A DNA stretch of 64,000 nucleotides from Rhabdornis inornatus (lineage: Eukaryota > Chordata > Aves > Passeriformes > Rhabdornithidae): the NCBI GenBank assembly GCA_013397075.1, contig VWZS01007432.1, forward strand, positions 1,045,381 to 1,109,380, read 5' to 3'. The position numbers and the translations under genes were made by a program. Positions within the stretch are counted from its first letter, which is position 1, and the number at the start of each line of letters is the position of its first letter. Below the pieces are notes generated by a model. It saw nothing but the letters and a program-made list of their open reading frames with translations. It made no database searches and was not told the DNA's origin. Positions 44,201 to 55,302 of this stretch are shown here, piece by piece.

Positions 44201-44899
44201 AAGATAAAGTGGACAGCAATTTGACAGGTAAAAATTTATTTTCCCCTCACAAACTCCATATAAGCACCCTGAACATTCATGAACCATTCCTTTTCTCATC
44301 CCTTTCTCCTCGCAAAATTCATTGGGAATTTCCGTTCCTTCCTCCACTGAAAAACCAGCTCTAGCACTACCCAAAGATTTCTGTAGCACTGCCAATGAGG
44401 GTGAGGCAGTAAAATTCTAAATGGGACCTAACTTACTTCTTTATTTTGTCCTAGAGCCAGTGCTGTATCTCCTGAGGGCTGTAAGGGAATGTGTTGTGAT
44501 GACTCAAGGCAGGAGCAGTCTCAGCTGCCTGTTGTGCCCTCTGCTTAGGAACTGGAGGGAGTCTGGAGAGGTGAGCAGCACTTTGGATGCTTGTCAGTGT
44601 AGAGTGGGTTTTTCCTCCCTCAGAGAATCTCAGGGCAGAACCCTGGGAGTCAGCCATGAAGCAGAAAGATGCTCAGGAAATCTGGCTGATTTTATAGACA
44701 GGTTCTGGAGAACTCAGGGACGCATCATCCCATTGTAGAGGAGGACAGGGAATTTTACAAGATGCATTTCATGCTCTGACAAAAGAGAAGTTACTTACAA
44801 AAGCATTCCTTAAGGTCTTGGTCATAAAAGAGCCAAAGCTCAGTTTGAGATAAAGTCAGCAATGGGTATTAAGGAAATGGCTGGTTGAGGAGCAGGGCA
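41206..44899. other. Intergenic stretch
   Basis: AT-rich sequence with no recognised gene or transposon. It contains a (TTG)n microsatellite at 43151-43180 and short A- and T-runs. Confidence 0.6.
43151..43180 (+). repeat. (TTG)n microsatellite
   Basis: About ten TTG triplets with one CTG interruption. Confidence 0.9.
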
Positions 44900-45640
44900 G
44901 GGAGATATCCTGATTTCAGTGACACTTCCCTACAGCATCTCTTACAGCACTGTCATTTAGAAAGGAGGAAGAAACAAAAGGACTGCTGGGAAAACTGGTT
45001 TAAATGCCAGACTCACAGGACAGTGGTCAGCAGCCACTCACCTGACCCCTGGTAGTGGGGAGTTCAGGAGCCAATACTGGGACTGATACTGTTCAACACC
45101 TTCAGCAGTGATGGGGAGGAGGGCACAGAGTGTACCTCAGCATCTCTGCAGGTGACACCTTAGCAGGAAAAGTGGAGAGACAAATGCCAGAGCCTCCATC
45201 CATAAAGACCTCAAAATTCTCAAGAAAAGAACCAACAAAGACTGCAATAAGAACTCCTGTGAAGCTCCACACTGGGGCAGAATTGCCCCACATATCAGGA
45301 ACTGGCTGAGCAGCAGTTTTGCTGAAAAGGACCTGGGGTTATGGTGGATGCCTGCTTGACTGTGAGCTGGCAGGATGCTCTCACTGCAAGCAGACCATGA
45401 TAAGCTCCTTCCACCTCCTGCTTTCAGTGCAGCTGGGCCCACACCTGGAACAGAATGTCCACAGAAGGACATGGAGAAGCTGAAGAGGGTCCAGCAGAAG
45501 GCTCCCAGATGGTGAGGAGCCTAGAGCTCATGTCTTACAAAGGAAGTCTGAGAGAGACAGTCTAGAGAAGAGGAGGCTGAGCTGTTGTTAGCTCCCCACA
45601 AAGTACTGGAAAGGCAGAGCCCAGCTTCTCTCAGGAGTGA
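44900..45640 (+). mobile_element. Diverged CR1 LINE fragment (reverse transcriptase to 3' region)
   Basis: Plus-strand matches to CR1 ORF2: a CAGTGGTCAGCAGCCACTCA-like segment, then TACTGGGACTGATACTGTTC (GPVLFN region), CTCAGCATCTCTGCAGGTGA (ADD region) and, later, GACATGGAGAAGCTGAAGAG, AGGGTCCAGCAGAAGGCTCC and AGAAGAGGAGGCTGAGCTG. Many indels and stops; clearly inactive. Boundaries are approximate. Confidence 0.85.
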
Positions 45641-47520
45641 CTGAGTGGAAAAGTGAGGGCTGTAGCTGTACCTATCTGTCATCCTGTCTCCTGGAAAGAC
45701 CTAGAGCCTGTGCTATAACCTTGCCTCTGGCCCTATCTCCTGTCCAAGCTTTCTGGATGGACCCTGAAGCTGGCTATACCACCTGGTTGAGGGTTGTTAA
45801 TGATCACTGTTCAGGTCCTGTGGGACTGTGCCACAGGGCTGGAGCATGAGGGCACTGCTTGTGCAGTGCTTGGCCCTCAGTTTCTGGCCTTCCTTGGGGA
45901 GCAGTTTCTTCCCATTCCCCTTGCTCATCCTTGGTGTTTCATGGACCTCTGTTTCCAAGCCCAAAATTGACCAATTATATGATACACTTAGACTTTCCCT
46001 CCAGCACAAGGAATAAACCTTTAGCTGGTTGAATCTTTGACCCTAATAGCCTTTCACTGACTGACTGTATCTAAATGCTTCTGGGGAATTTTTGCTTCAG
46101 GTTAAATAAATTTCCCTTGGTTAAATAGAAGGTGACGCTCAAATCTTATTGGATTTCTATTTGGAGCTTCTAAGACTTTTAGTTAGCCAATAACTATATT
46201 ACAGAATACTTTGTATTTTAAATAATATTTATTACAGGATGATGTCTTCTTAAATATTGATACTTCATGTTATAATTTGTCTTATGGTTAAAAAACCACA
46301 CACACAGAGTCTTACTCAATAGCTGTTGCAGAAATTGATTTGAGCATTGTGAACAGCCCTTACTCCTTGAAGAGAGCAAATCTGGATGCCCAGCAATTGC
46401 TTAGATGTAACATTAACCATTTGGCTGCTGGTCAAACATGTTGGAAAGAGGAGGAAATCTGTAAATGTTCAAAGTAGAATCAATCTGTGCTGAGTGAATT
46501 AACATTTTGGTGTCATGAAGCACTGATGCCTGAGGAAATTCCATCACTTCTCTTTTCCTTCATATGCGTCTCGGAAAGCCAGAAGAGAGCAGCACAGAGA
46601 CAACTGAAGAAACAATTGCTTCTCCAGAAAGTGGTAAGATATACTTGTCCTGCAAGTATATCTTACCATATATAAATATATATATATTTCATTCACAGAT
46701 GGAGCCCAGGACAGCAACCCGATGTTCCTCTCTCTTCATAAATTCTTACTTTATAAGCTCTATTTCCCTGGTTTTCCATAGAAACTGGCAGCACAGTGAG
46801 TAGTAAAGGCCAGCCTTGTGCAGATCACAGGGTGATAGATTAATCCATGAATTATTTACATGGGAGTTTCAAGTGTCCTCATCATCCTCAGATCTGGAAT
46901 GTTTATTTAGGTGCCACCGTGGCCAGAAATTCATGCAGTGTTTCCTCCACTGAAGTCTCACCTGCAGCCTAAAATTCAGTTTAGGAAGCTCCATAACTGG
47001 GTACTGATGGTTCCAAAGACATACCAAGCTTTAGGCACCATGGCTTTAAAAACATGTTTCAGGAAAAGGAAGTTCTTAGCTGAATAATAATGTGCAGAAT
47101 GTACTTCACTGTTGCAAACACAGCTGTACGGGTAGGGCTTGATGGGTGTTCCTGAGGAAGAGATGATTGGACAGAGAAGGTAGCAGTGCAGTTTCCACTG
47201 TAAGGCTTTGGGATAGGAGGTAAGCCCCTTTCTTTGGGGCTTTCCTCTGTGGATTTGGGGTGTTACCCACCCCCATGTGACAGCGCTGTGTTTCTTAATA
47301 TGTCTCTCTATCGGGACAATTCCTAGAAAGACCAAGATCAATTTTAAGTGCTTTAATCCACCACTTACCAAGGTGACAGGGCTGCTTTGACAGCTGGCTT
47401 CCTGTCAGGAGGACTCAGCAAAAGGCGGGACTCAGGCCAAGGATTTGTTTAACTTTGAATATTTTTAATTACATGTCGAAATTTTGTTTTAATTAATTTT
47501 TAAATTTTAATTGACTCGGG
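45641..47520. other. Intergenic stretch with a hairpin
   Basis: No known gene. The notable object is the inverted repeat at 46632-46668 and the TA-rich tract right after it. A short exon-like segment (about 46583-46633), open in two frames, ends at a GTAAGA donor-like site within the hairpin. Confidence 0.5.
46632..46668. repeat. Perfect inverted repeat (16-bp arms, 5-nt loop)
   Basis: The arms are TGGTAAGATATACTTG and CAAGTATATCTTACCA with loop TCCTG. They are exact complements, so RNA from either strand would fold into a tight hairpin. A (TA)n tract follows at about 46666-46690. Confidence 0.95.
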
Positions 47521-47555
47521 AGAGGCCCCCGGCGAGGCCGCCCCTTCCCGCGGTG

Positions 47556-47570
47556 GCAGCAGGTGGCGCC
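47556..47570 (+). promoter_or_regulatory. CTCF-like site
   Basis: GCAGCAGGTGGCGCC matches 14 of 15 positions of the CTCF core consensus CCASYAGRKGGCRSY (recalled). It lies at the edge of the second minisatellite. Confidence 0.5.
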
Positions 47571-47585
47571 ATGGAAGCGTGATCG

Positions 47586-47835
47586 GGACAGTGCCGGGAC
47601 GTGCCGGGCTACACCCGGGATACCCCCGGGGTACACGCGGGATACCCCCGGGATAGCGCCTGGATACCGCCTGGATACCCCGGGATACTGCCGGGACACC
47701 TCCGGGATACCTTTGGGACACCCCCGGGACACCCCCGGGATACCGCCTGGATACCCGCGGGATACCCTTGGGACGCTCCCGGAACAGTGCTGGGACGCGC
47801 CGGGATACCGCCTGTACGGATCCAGCCGGGACACA
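47586..47835 (+). repeat. GC-rich minisatellite, 11-bp unit
   Basis: About twenty imperfect tandem units of type CCGGGATACCC, with variants such as CCTGGATACCG and CCGGGACACCC. The unit differs from that of the 38.9-kb array but has the same 11-bp period. All frames tend to stay open, giving Gly/Tyr/Asp/Pro-rich spurious peptides on both strands. Confidence 0.92.
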
Positions 47836-48613
47836 CCGAGGCGGTGCCTGTAAGGGACACCCGATGGCACAGTGCGGTTTTGGGGAGCAGGCAGGCTCCG
47901 GAGGTGTTTGTCACCCATCAGTGTGGGCTGGTGCTTCTCAGTTCCACACAGGTACATCTGCCCCGGGCCTCGCAGTCCTGCACACCCCTCCTCAACATCC
48001 CCCAAACACCCTCCTTTCTCCAATACCATCCCGTCCTCTCTCTGGAAAACACAAACTCGTGGCATTTCCCTCTCACACTGAGCTGCATCAGTTCAAAACT
48101 GCTTTGGGGAGACAGATTTTGATGCTAATCATTTTTTGCGAGAGAAAGGGGAGAACAGGTGTTTTTATTTTTCTGCATTGGAAAGGAAACCTCGCCTTGT
48201 TTCATGTGTGTGCCTGCCCACGGGCAGCTTTTCCAGCCTCCCTGCTCCTGCCTCACACACGTGGTTGTGGCTGCTGTCTGTTCATCTGTTCAGGCCTTGT
48301 GCTTTGCTGTTTCCTTACCAATTTTAGTTTAAAGCCTCACTCCACAGATTTCCTTGGATCAAAGTCTGCCTTCCTCACACCTCTCATCCTCCATGGGGCA
48401 GTTTCTACCCAGCTGGAGCAGCTGATCCATCACCAAAATATTGAGGACATTCCTTGTGGGATGGTGCAGCAGAGGGGCCTCAGAGCAGAGCAGGTCCAGA
48501 GGGGTTTCCCAATTCCTTCACAGCCCACAACTGTGCGTGGTCTTCCCTTCTCTCTGTCAGAGGCTCGTGGGGTGCTGCCATGTGAAGTGTCCTCTTTAAA
48601 CAGTCCATTTTAA
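47768..48613 (+). other. Long unexplained open reading frame (281 codons)
   Basis: The frame starts within the minisatellite and continues for about 260 codons through ordinary, moderate-GC sequence to a stop at 48613. I see no domain, signal peptide or family motif. A Cys-rich hydrophobic patch (RGCGCCLFICSGLVLCCFL) lies around the middle. It may be chance, or part of an unknown transcript starting in the GC-rich block. Confidence 0.2.
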
Positions 48614-51600
48614 AACAGTTTGATCTTACTCTAAAATGTTTATGTGATACAGTTTCCTCTGCCATACGGAACCCGATGGAGCTAGAACTGGATGTCCCTC
48701 AGCATGAGTGAACAATGGGCGATGGTTTTTCTCCTGCTCTTGAGGAGTGGTTTGTGTGTGCCTCTAGTGTCACTGTCAGTCCAGCTGCTGCCACTGCCAC
48801 CAAGAGGAGCAACCCCTTCCTTGCTTCCCACCCTCTACTTGCTGGCACCACCCTTTCTGTGATTGCACAGTGATCTTATCCAGCTGAGAGCCAGATAAAA
48901 CAAAAAGTGCAGGAGGGCAGGGAGGGGGGTAAGATAGCTTTCAATGGGATCAATTCCATGCTCCAAACACTTGCATAAGCGAAACAGAGGACTTGGCCTG
49001 GGCACAGGAACAAACAGCGTGGGCACAGAGGGAACACAGTGTCCATATCAACTAAAACTGGTACTGGTAACTTGTGTGTGTCAAAAGATACCCCAAGGGC
49101 TCTTGACATGAAAGTAGTTGAGACATAATCTTCCACACCTAGACATTCCTGATCTTACCCAGTGAGCTGGAAGTAGAGGAACTGGCAGTGGTGGTATCAA
49201 CACGCCTTGCCAACGTGGTATTTTTTCCCCTGGAATGTAACACTTTTTACAGGAAAGAAGGAAGGAAGGAAGAAGGATGATCACAACCCAAAATCCTCAG
49301 TTTTTAAAATATGGTCATTCTATTCCTGGATTGTTTTTCTAGTGCTGCACCATTAAACGGAGAACCCTTTTCCCCTTCCCTTTCCCCTCTCCTCTTCCTG
49401 TGGCAAAATACAGATGGACCCTAATACAGATGGACCTTAAAGAGAGGGGCGGGGGGGGAAGGTACCCTGTTGATTCTTGTGAAGATGTTGCTTTTGTTCA
49501 CTCTTTGTCACTGGATTCTAGGATGAAAACAGATGTTTCTTCTCTTCACAAGATACTCTATGGCCTGTCTAAACACAAGGAAAACAGCACTTCTGCAGAC
49601 GGCGCCAAGTTCTAAGGCTGGAATCATCTTTATCATGAGGCAGTTGCACCGTGGTGGATACTTGGATGAAATCTGCATCCAGATTCATGCCTGCATGCAA
49701 AACAAATGAATGATCATTTGTTTCAGAAAAACAATTTGCTAGAGATCTGTCTACCAGATAGTGGTTCTCATTCAGGGAATATATTTTGCAGAAGATTAAG
49801 TGCTTTGTCTCATGACCAAAAATATAAAGAGTTTTTAAAGAGTTAAAGCAGACAACAGACTTTGCTTTTTTGAGTGATGTTTGCTGCTGATTTTGTTACA
49901 ATTGTGTGTAAATTGGTATGCTCTATTTGCAAGGGAAAAGCTCTCATTGGGCAGTTAGGAGTACCAGAGTGGACAGTGGTTTTGTGAATAGGAATGCTGA
50001 CATCACCTAGATATTGGCAGTTTGGAAGCACTGAGTCTTGCTTGGCCAGAGTCATCAGTGACTGAGTAGGAAAATTTTGAGTCTAAATTAATACGCTCAC
50101 GTAAACAGTTATGCAGAAGTTAAACCTTGAAAGCTTTCACGCTAACAGTCAATCTTGTTTCTCATTCAGCAGTTGGGTTTCTCCACAGGAAGTTCCTGAC
50201 AGTTTTTAGGGAAGTAGCTTTGGCTTTTATTTGGAGCTAATTTCTGCTAACAAAAATAACCTTTGTGCTTTTACTTGCTCATGCCTAAGTCTGGAAAATC
50301 TCGACTTCTGAGCAACTAATGTGGGTTAATGCAATAACGTTTCTTGCCCAAATAGCTGACAGTGGCCAGATGCTCCTGTGAGGGTGCTTGGTGCCAGTGA
50401 CCCTGTTCCCCTCACCTCATTTTTGCATGGAGTCACTTGGCCCCAGAGGCCACACCAGAGACGCTGATTCACTGCCCAAGGCATCTACTCCTTGGCAGGC
50501 TCCCTGGACATCTGCATGGGTCGCTCTCCTTGTTGTCACATATACCTGGGGGACACAGTGGGGGACCTGCTTTGCTGGTTTTTTTATTCCCTTTTGGTTT
50601 CCTGGAGCTTCCTGAGTAAACTGAGAGGCGTTTTCTTTATAAGGAATTGTCTGTACATCCCACGTGTCCCTCTATTGTTCAGGCTGAGGGAAACTACACT
50701 GCGACAGGATCTTTGTTTCCGGCACCCCCGTCCCTCTCCCTGTACACAGGCTGCAGCCATAACCCTCTCCAGGAGTCCTTAACATTGGTTGCTCTAGAAG
50801 CAATTGTGTTTTTGTAGACAGCTGTTTATAATTTCAGATCTATGAGAGAATGAGTGATGAATTTAGAGAAGTAAAACTACTTGAGAGACTTTACCCTATT
50901 TGCTGGAAAGAAGTAAGGGAAGTTTGGGAAAAATAAAACAGCTGGAAGACAGGGAGACATTGCAAGAACTGGGTAGTTGCAAAATGAACCTTATAAGGGA
51001 ATAGATGCTTGGCCTTACCAAGTTTAGAGCACTAGACCTAGAAAGGCATCCTAGATAATTGCATTTTACAGCAGCTTGAGTCAGGGAGCAGGATGAAACA
51101 GTTTTTCAGGTCTTGTAATAAGCTATGAGCTATTGTTGTTTTTAGGAACAGGGAAAAGAAGTTGTCCCTTGTTGTCATTCACTTTTCTTTCTCCTTCCCC
51201 AAGCTGATCTTCTGCCAAAGATTTTTCTCACTGGTCCCAAGGCTCAGCTGCCTGAGTTTTCATCACAGGTTACACACAGAGTCCCTCCCAGTCTTTTCAC
51301 TGGGGGGACAGTGGCACACAGCACTGGAGTTGAGTGCTTAATGGCTTTTATCTGCTGCTCTTTGCTTCCTAGAAGTGTTCCTCTGTTGCTGCTGTGGGGT
51401 GGAACCTCCACTGGAGGTAATCACTTATGGATATCCCTGACTCAGTGAAAATTGCCTTCTTGGAGAGTGCCTCTCCAGCCATGCCCTCAACATTTTCACC
51501 CTCCACATCCTCTTAATTGCTCTTCTACACAAGTCTTCTCTGTGTTTTTCCTGCATCTCCTCACCTGAATCCAAACATGTCTCCTCACTCTTCTCCTAAG

Positions 51601-52261
51601 AGCTGCTACTCATGCTTAAATATGTTTGAATGATGGTGCCATATTCTGCTTTAACATTTGACATGTTCTGCTTTGACATTTGCTCAGTGTGGACTGGTCC
51701 CATCTGTTTCAAAGCCCCAGCAGGTGGCTGTGCCTATCCCAAGGCAGTTCATGGGCTCCACAGGTCACCCCCACAGGCCCTGACAGTGAAACCCTCCCAG
51801 TTTTGCCCAGTACACCTCCTTTTCCCAAACTCTGCCAGCAGTTTTTCCCAATTTACTTCTTATTAGTCTCTGCCCATCTCTTGCAGTGCATTGCTGGCTT
51901 CTGTCTCTAGGTTATCTCAGGATTTGCTTGTGAGCAACACTACTTTTGAAGTATTGGTGATCGTCTCATATGAGCTACATATTGGAAAAGTGTAGGGATT
52001 TTTCCCCATTACACCGTTGTTCCTGCAATCACCCGATTAAACCACCACTTTAATGTAAACTCATAACTCTTGCGCTTAAAGAGAAAATCTTCAAAATGTA
52101 AATTGTAGCAAGTGAATTTAAAAAAAAAAAGCATTGCAGGAATTATTTTTGTGTTTTAGCTTTTCGAGCCAGTTCATGATGTGTAAGCCGTAAGGGTTTG
52201 CACTGTCATGGAAGGAACTGCTTCTCTGCAGAATTATAATAACCTCCATAACTCTCTTGTG
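48614..52261. other. Intergenic stretch
   Basis: No recognised gene or transposon. It has a (GAAG)n run at 49252-49277 and a small tandem duplication of ACAGATGGACC at about 49411-49436. Confidence 0.6.
49252..49277 (+). repeat. (GAAG)n simple repeat
   Basis: Short purine-rich tetranucleotide repeat. Confidence 0.8.
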
Positions 52262-52625
52262 TTACACAGAATCCCAGGATCAGGTTGGAAGGAGCCACAG
52301 TGGTGTCATCTGGTCCCACCTCCCTGCTCCAGCAGGGCCATCCCAGAGCACAGGGCACAGGATTGTGTCCAGAGGGGTCTGGAATATCCCCAGTGAGGAG
52401 ACTCCACACCCTCTCTGGTCTCTGTTCAGTGCCTAGGCAGTGCCCAGGGAAGAAGTTGTGCCTCCTGTGCAGGTGGAACCCCCTGGGCTCAGTCCCTGCC
52501 CATGGCTCTGGTGCCATTGCTGGGCCCCCCGGAGCAGAGCCTGGGCCCTGCTCGGAGCCCTCCCTGCACACAGGGACACCCAGGGCTGAGGGCCCCTCTC
52601 AGCTGGGGCTCCTCTCCAGCCTATT
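52262..52625 (-). mobile_element. CR1 LINE 3' end
   Basis: Minus-strand CR1 3' region: on the plus strand it begins ACAGAATCCCAGGATCAGGT and continues through GGTCTGGAATATCCCCAGTG, AGGAGACTCCACACCCTCTC and GAAGAAGTTGTGCCTCCTGT, the reverse complement of the usual CR1 tail. It is 5' truncated. Confidence 0.92.
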
Positions 52626-54699
52626 CTCTTAGGAGAGATGCTTACATCCCTACCAAATATGATAGTTTACATTTCAGCACATTTTTGTCTGCTTAGGTCA
52701 CAGCCTACAGTGGTCTACAAACTACTAGTCGAATTCATGCACAGTGATAAGAATGGACATGCTGCAAAGCATGGTCTGCAGCAACAAAGAAGAATCTAGA
52801 TTTAAAAGAAAAAAACATGTCACTAATGCCATTTATAGAGAGTATCACGGAAAATTAAATTTCTCAGAATCTCTGAAAGTCTAAACTCTTAATTTTGAGT
52901 CCCTTCTGCAAGACATTTTTCTTAAAAAAACCCTAGCTCTGTGTTTTTCCCCATAATACTGTCTTCACCTTCCTTCAGCAAATTAAAAACTGTCACGCAT
53001 AACTCAGCTGCTCACTCATTTCAGCCCCTTAGTTTAATAACCTCAAGACAGCCAAACCTGTCATCTTCTAATGCTAAAATTTCTATACATCAGAGACTGT
53101 TGACCAAGAAACGAGTTTATATTCCAGGGGTGACCGTGGCTATGCTTTAGACTTCCTGGAAGTGTAGACCATGGAAATGGGTCTTTTACATCCATGTTAT
53201 GCCCTCAAGGTTTTTGTCACATGTTGAAGCCTTGGCCATCCAAACAGTGTAAACCTCAATTTTACATGCAGTGCATAAGGTACAAGGCATACACCAAGCT
53301 GCTTTCTACTGCTATTTTTTGCTGGATAAAAAGCCACCACAGCTCTGCTTGGGGCCTTGCAGGAGGACATCAACACAAGTCTTCATGAATAAACATAATG
53401 TTGTCAAATTTTCCCTACTTTTGCTGTGGGGATTGTTATGACTATACCTGTGGAAACAACCCCTGAACAAGGCAGGCAGCTCTGTGTTCCTTTGTGCCTT
53501 GTTTAAAGCCAGCTCAAAGGGTTGTTTACTTCTGATAGCCCCAGAGGTGTGGCAGCCTCACCTTGTGTTTCCCTTGGTTTCCTTGCCTCAGCCTCCCAAC
53601 GCCTTCGGATGGCAACACCACCCCTTCCTGCAGCTGTCAGGGGATATTTGGAAAGACAGATGTGAAGGGATGGAGAAGTGTGGCTGGGTCAGAATTCAGC
53701 TAAGCTGCTGCTACACACACTTAGGACAGAAGCTGCATATTCACCACCGAGATAGATCTGTGTAGTTCATTTGGATGAGCAGAGACGGAAGCCAGGATTG
53801 AAGCTGAAGCCTGGAGATGTGTACGGTGTGGAGAGACCACCTTGAAAGGTTGTGTATGAAGATGTAGGTGTCAAGGGCTAAATTTGCCACTCCTGGTTCT
53901 TAAAATTGAGACCTTTGATTTTACGTGGTTTTAATGAATCTGTGTGTCCTCAGTCTGCCATGAACTGATTTAAAATCAATACAATTCTGAGGTATAAAAC
54001 AGACCTAAAATAAAAAGGAAATAAAATTCTCAAGAGATTATGTCTCTTCTTAATCTTTAGTCAGAAATTATTTCCTCTGTACAGTAGGTGTGGTCCATTA
54101 CAGAACTACAGAGGAACAGAAAAAGCTTTTCAAATATGAAGCATGAAGGGGTGGCCATACTGTCCTGAGCGTTTCATGCTGACAAACAGATCATTAGTTC
54201 CAGCTTCTGGAGTCAATTAAATATGGAAAATAATCTGTGTACTCATATAAAAAAAGAAACAGTAAGCAAGGGCATGCTTTGGAAACTTTAGGAAGGTGAA
54301 GTCAGACTTGCAGTTTCTGAAGCCCTGATTCACAGTTCCTGAATGTGTGGGATTGCTGATGTGGTCAGAGATTTGACCCTTGGAGCATGACAGGCAAGTC
54401 ATCTCCTGGCTCTCTGGTGAGGCTTGTCTTGCTTGTGCTGCATACTGGAAGCCCAGAAACTCCATGTTCCCAATGTATGGGGAGAGGAGAGGTGTCCCCA
54501 TTTTGTGAATTCTTTTCTTAACATCTCAAAAGCTATGCAAGCCCTGGTTTCTACCTTACTTCTTCCTCACCACCCGTCTTCCACATAGACCTTGCAGCAA
54601 CAGGCCAATCTGTGCCTCGGCTGCAGATGTCACCTAGCCCTTCCATGTCCTTGACAATGTCCAGGCTGTTCCCAAGCAGTAGTCATCAAATGAAGTCTT
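52626..54699. other. Intergenic stretch
   Basis: AT-rich sequence with no recognised gene, RNA or transposon. Confidence 0.6.
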
Positions 54700-54812
54700 T
54701 ATTTCCAGGGGCAGTTAAGTGACTAACCCAAGATCAAACAGTGGGTCAGTAGCAGAGGCAGGAACTGAAATCAGGTCTTCTGACTCAAGTTTCTCTTGGC
54801 TACAGCCTCTGG
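54700..54812 (+). mobile_element. MIR-type SINE fragment
   Basis: GGGGCAGTTAAGTGACTAAC, CCAAGATCAAACAGTGGGTC, AGTAGCAGAGGCAGGAACTG and AGGTCTTCTGACTCAAG follow the MIR core consensus (GTTAAGTGACTTGCCCAAGG and so on) in order. MIR copies are ancient and rare in birds; boundaries are approximate. Confidence 0.75.
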
Positions 54813-55043
54813 GTTACACAGCAGAACTCATTTGTTCTGTAAGTTTCAGCAGTTGCTGAGACAAAACTAAATTTTCTCTCCCTGAGATACCGTATCTGTG
54901 TCATCCTGTTCTCTGCCCACTAGGAACCAGCTTCTTAGCACTGGACTTTAGAAAAGGAAGGCAAGCAGGAGATGTTTCTAAGCAGTCACACTCTTTTGAT
55001 CGATGAGAGAGGTGAGCCAGAGTGTGTTCCAGTGACCTCCTGC

Positions 55044-55053
55044 TATATAAAAG
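55044..55053 (+). promoter_or_regulatory. Strong TATA-box-like sequence
   Basis: TATATAAAAG fits the TATAWAAG consensus. A start site would lie near 55075-55085 and the first ATG in the ORF frame is at 55123 (78 codons, no known domain). No CpG island or known gene supports it, so it may be fortuitous. Confidence 0.3.
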
Positions 55054-55270
55054 CTTGGACTGCCTGACAAGACTTCTGGCTGCCGAGTTGCTGTGAGTCA
55101 CAGGCTTTACTGCTTAGGTTTGATGCGGATTTTTACGCCAGGCACTGCAGAATTGAGGCGGCCTCTCGAATATTTGCATTGCTTGGCAAGCAAGGGTATA
55201 ACCGGGGGTGGATTCAGGAAGTTCTGGCAAGGGCAAGCACAGCTGGTGTTAAGGTCTTTGCAGGGCTTCT

Positions 55271-55302
55271 TTGTGTGTGTGTGTATGTGTGTGTGTGTGT
55301 AT
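55271..55302 (+). repeat. (TG)n microsatellite
   Basis: About fifteen TG dinucleotides with one TATG interruption. Confidence 0.95.

Noticed and set aside
47493..48065. 190-codon minus-strand frame
   Set aside because: Its repetitive half is the CCGGGATACCC minisatellite read in reverse; no other support.
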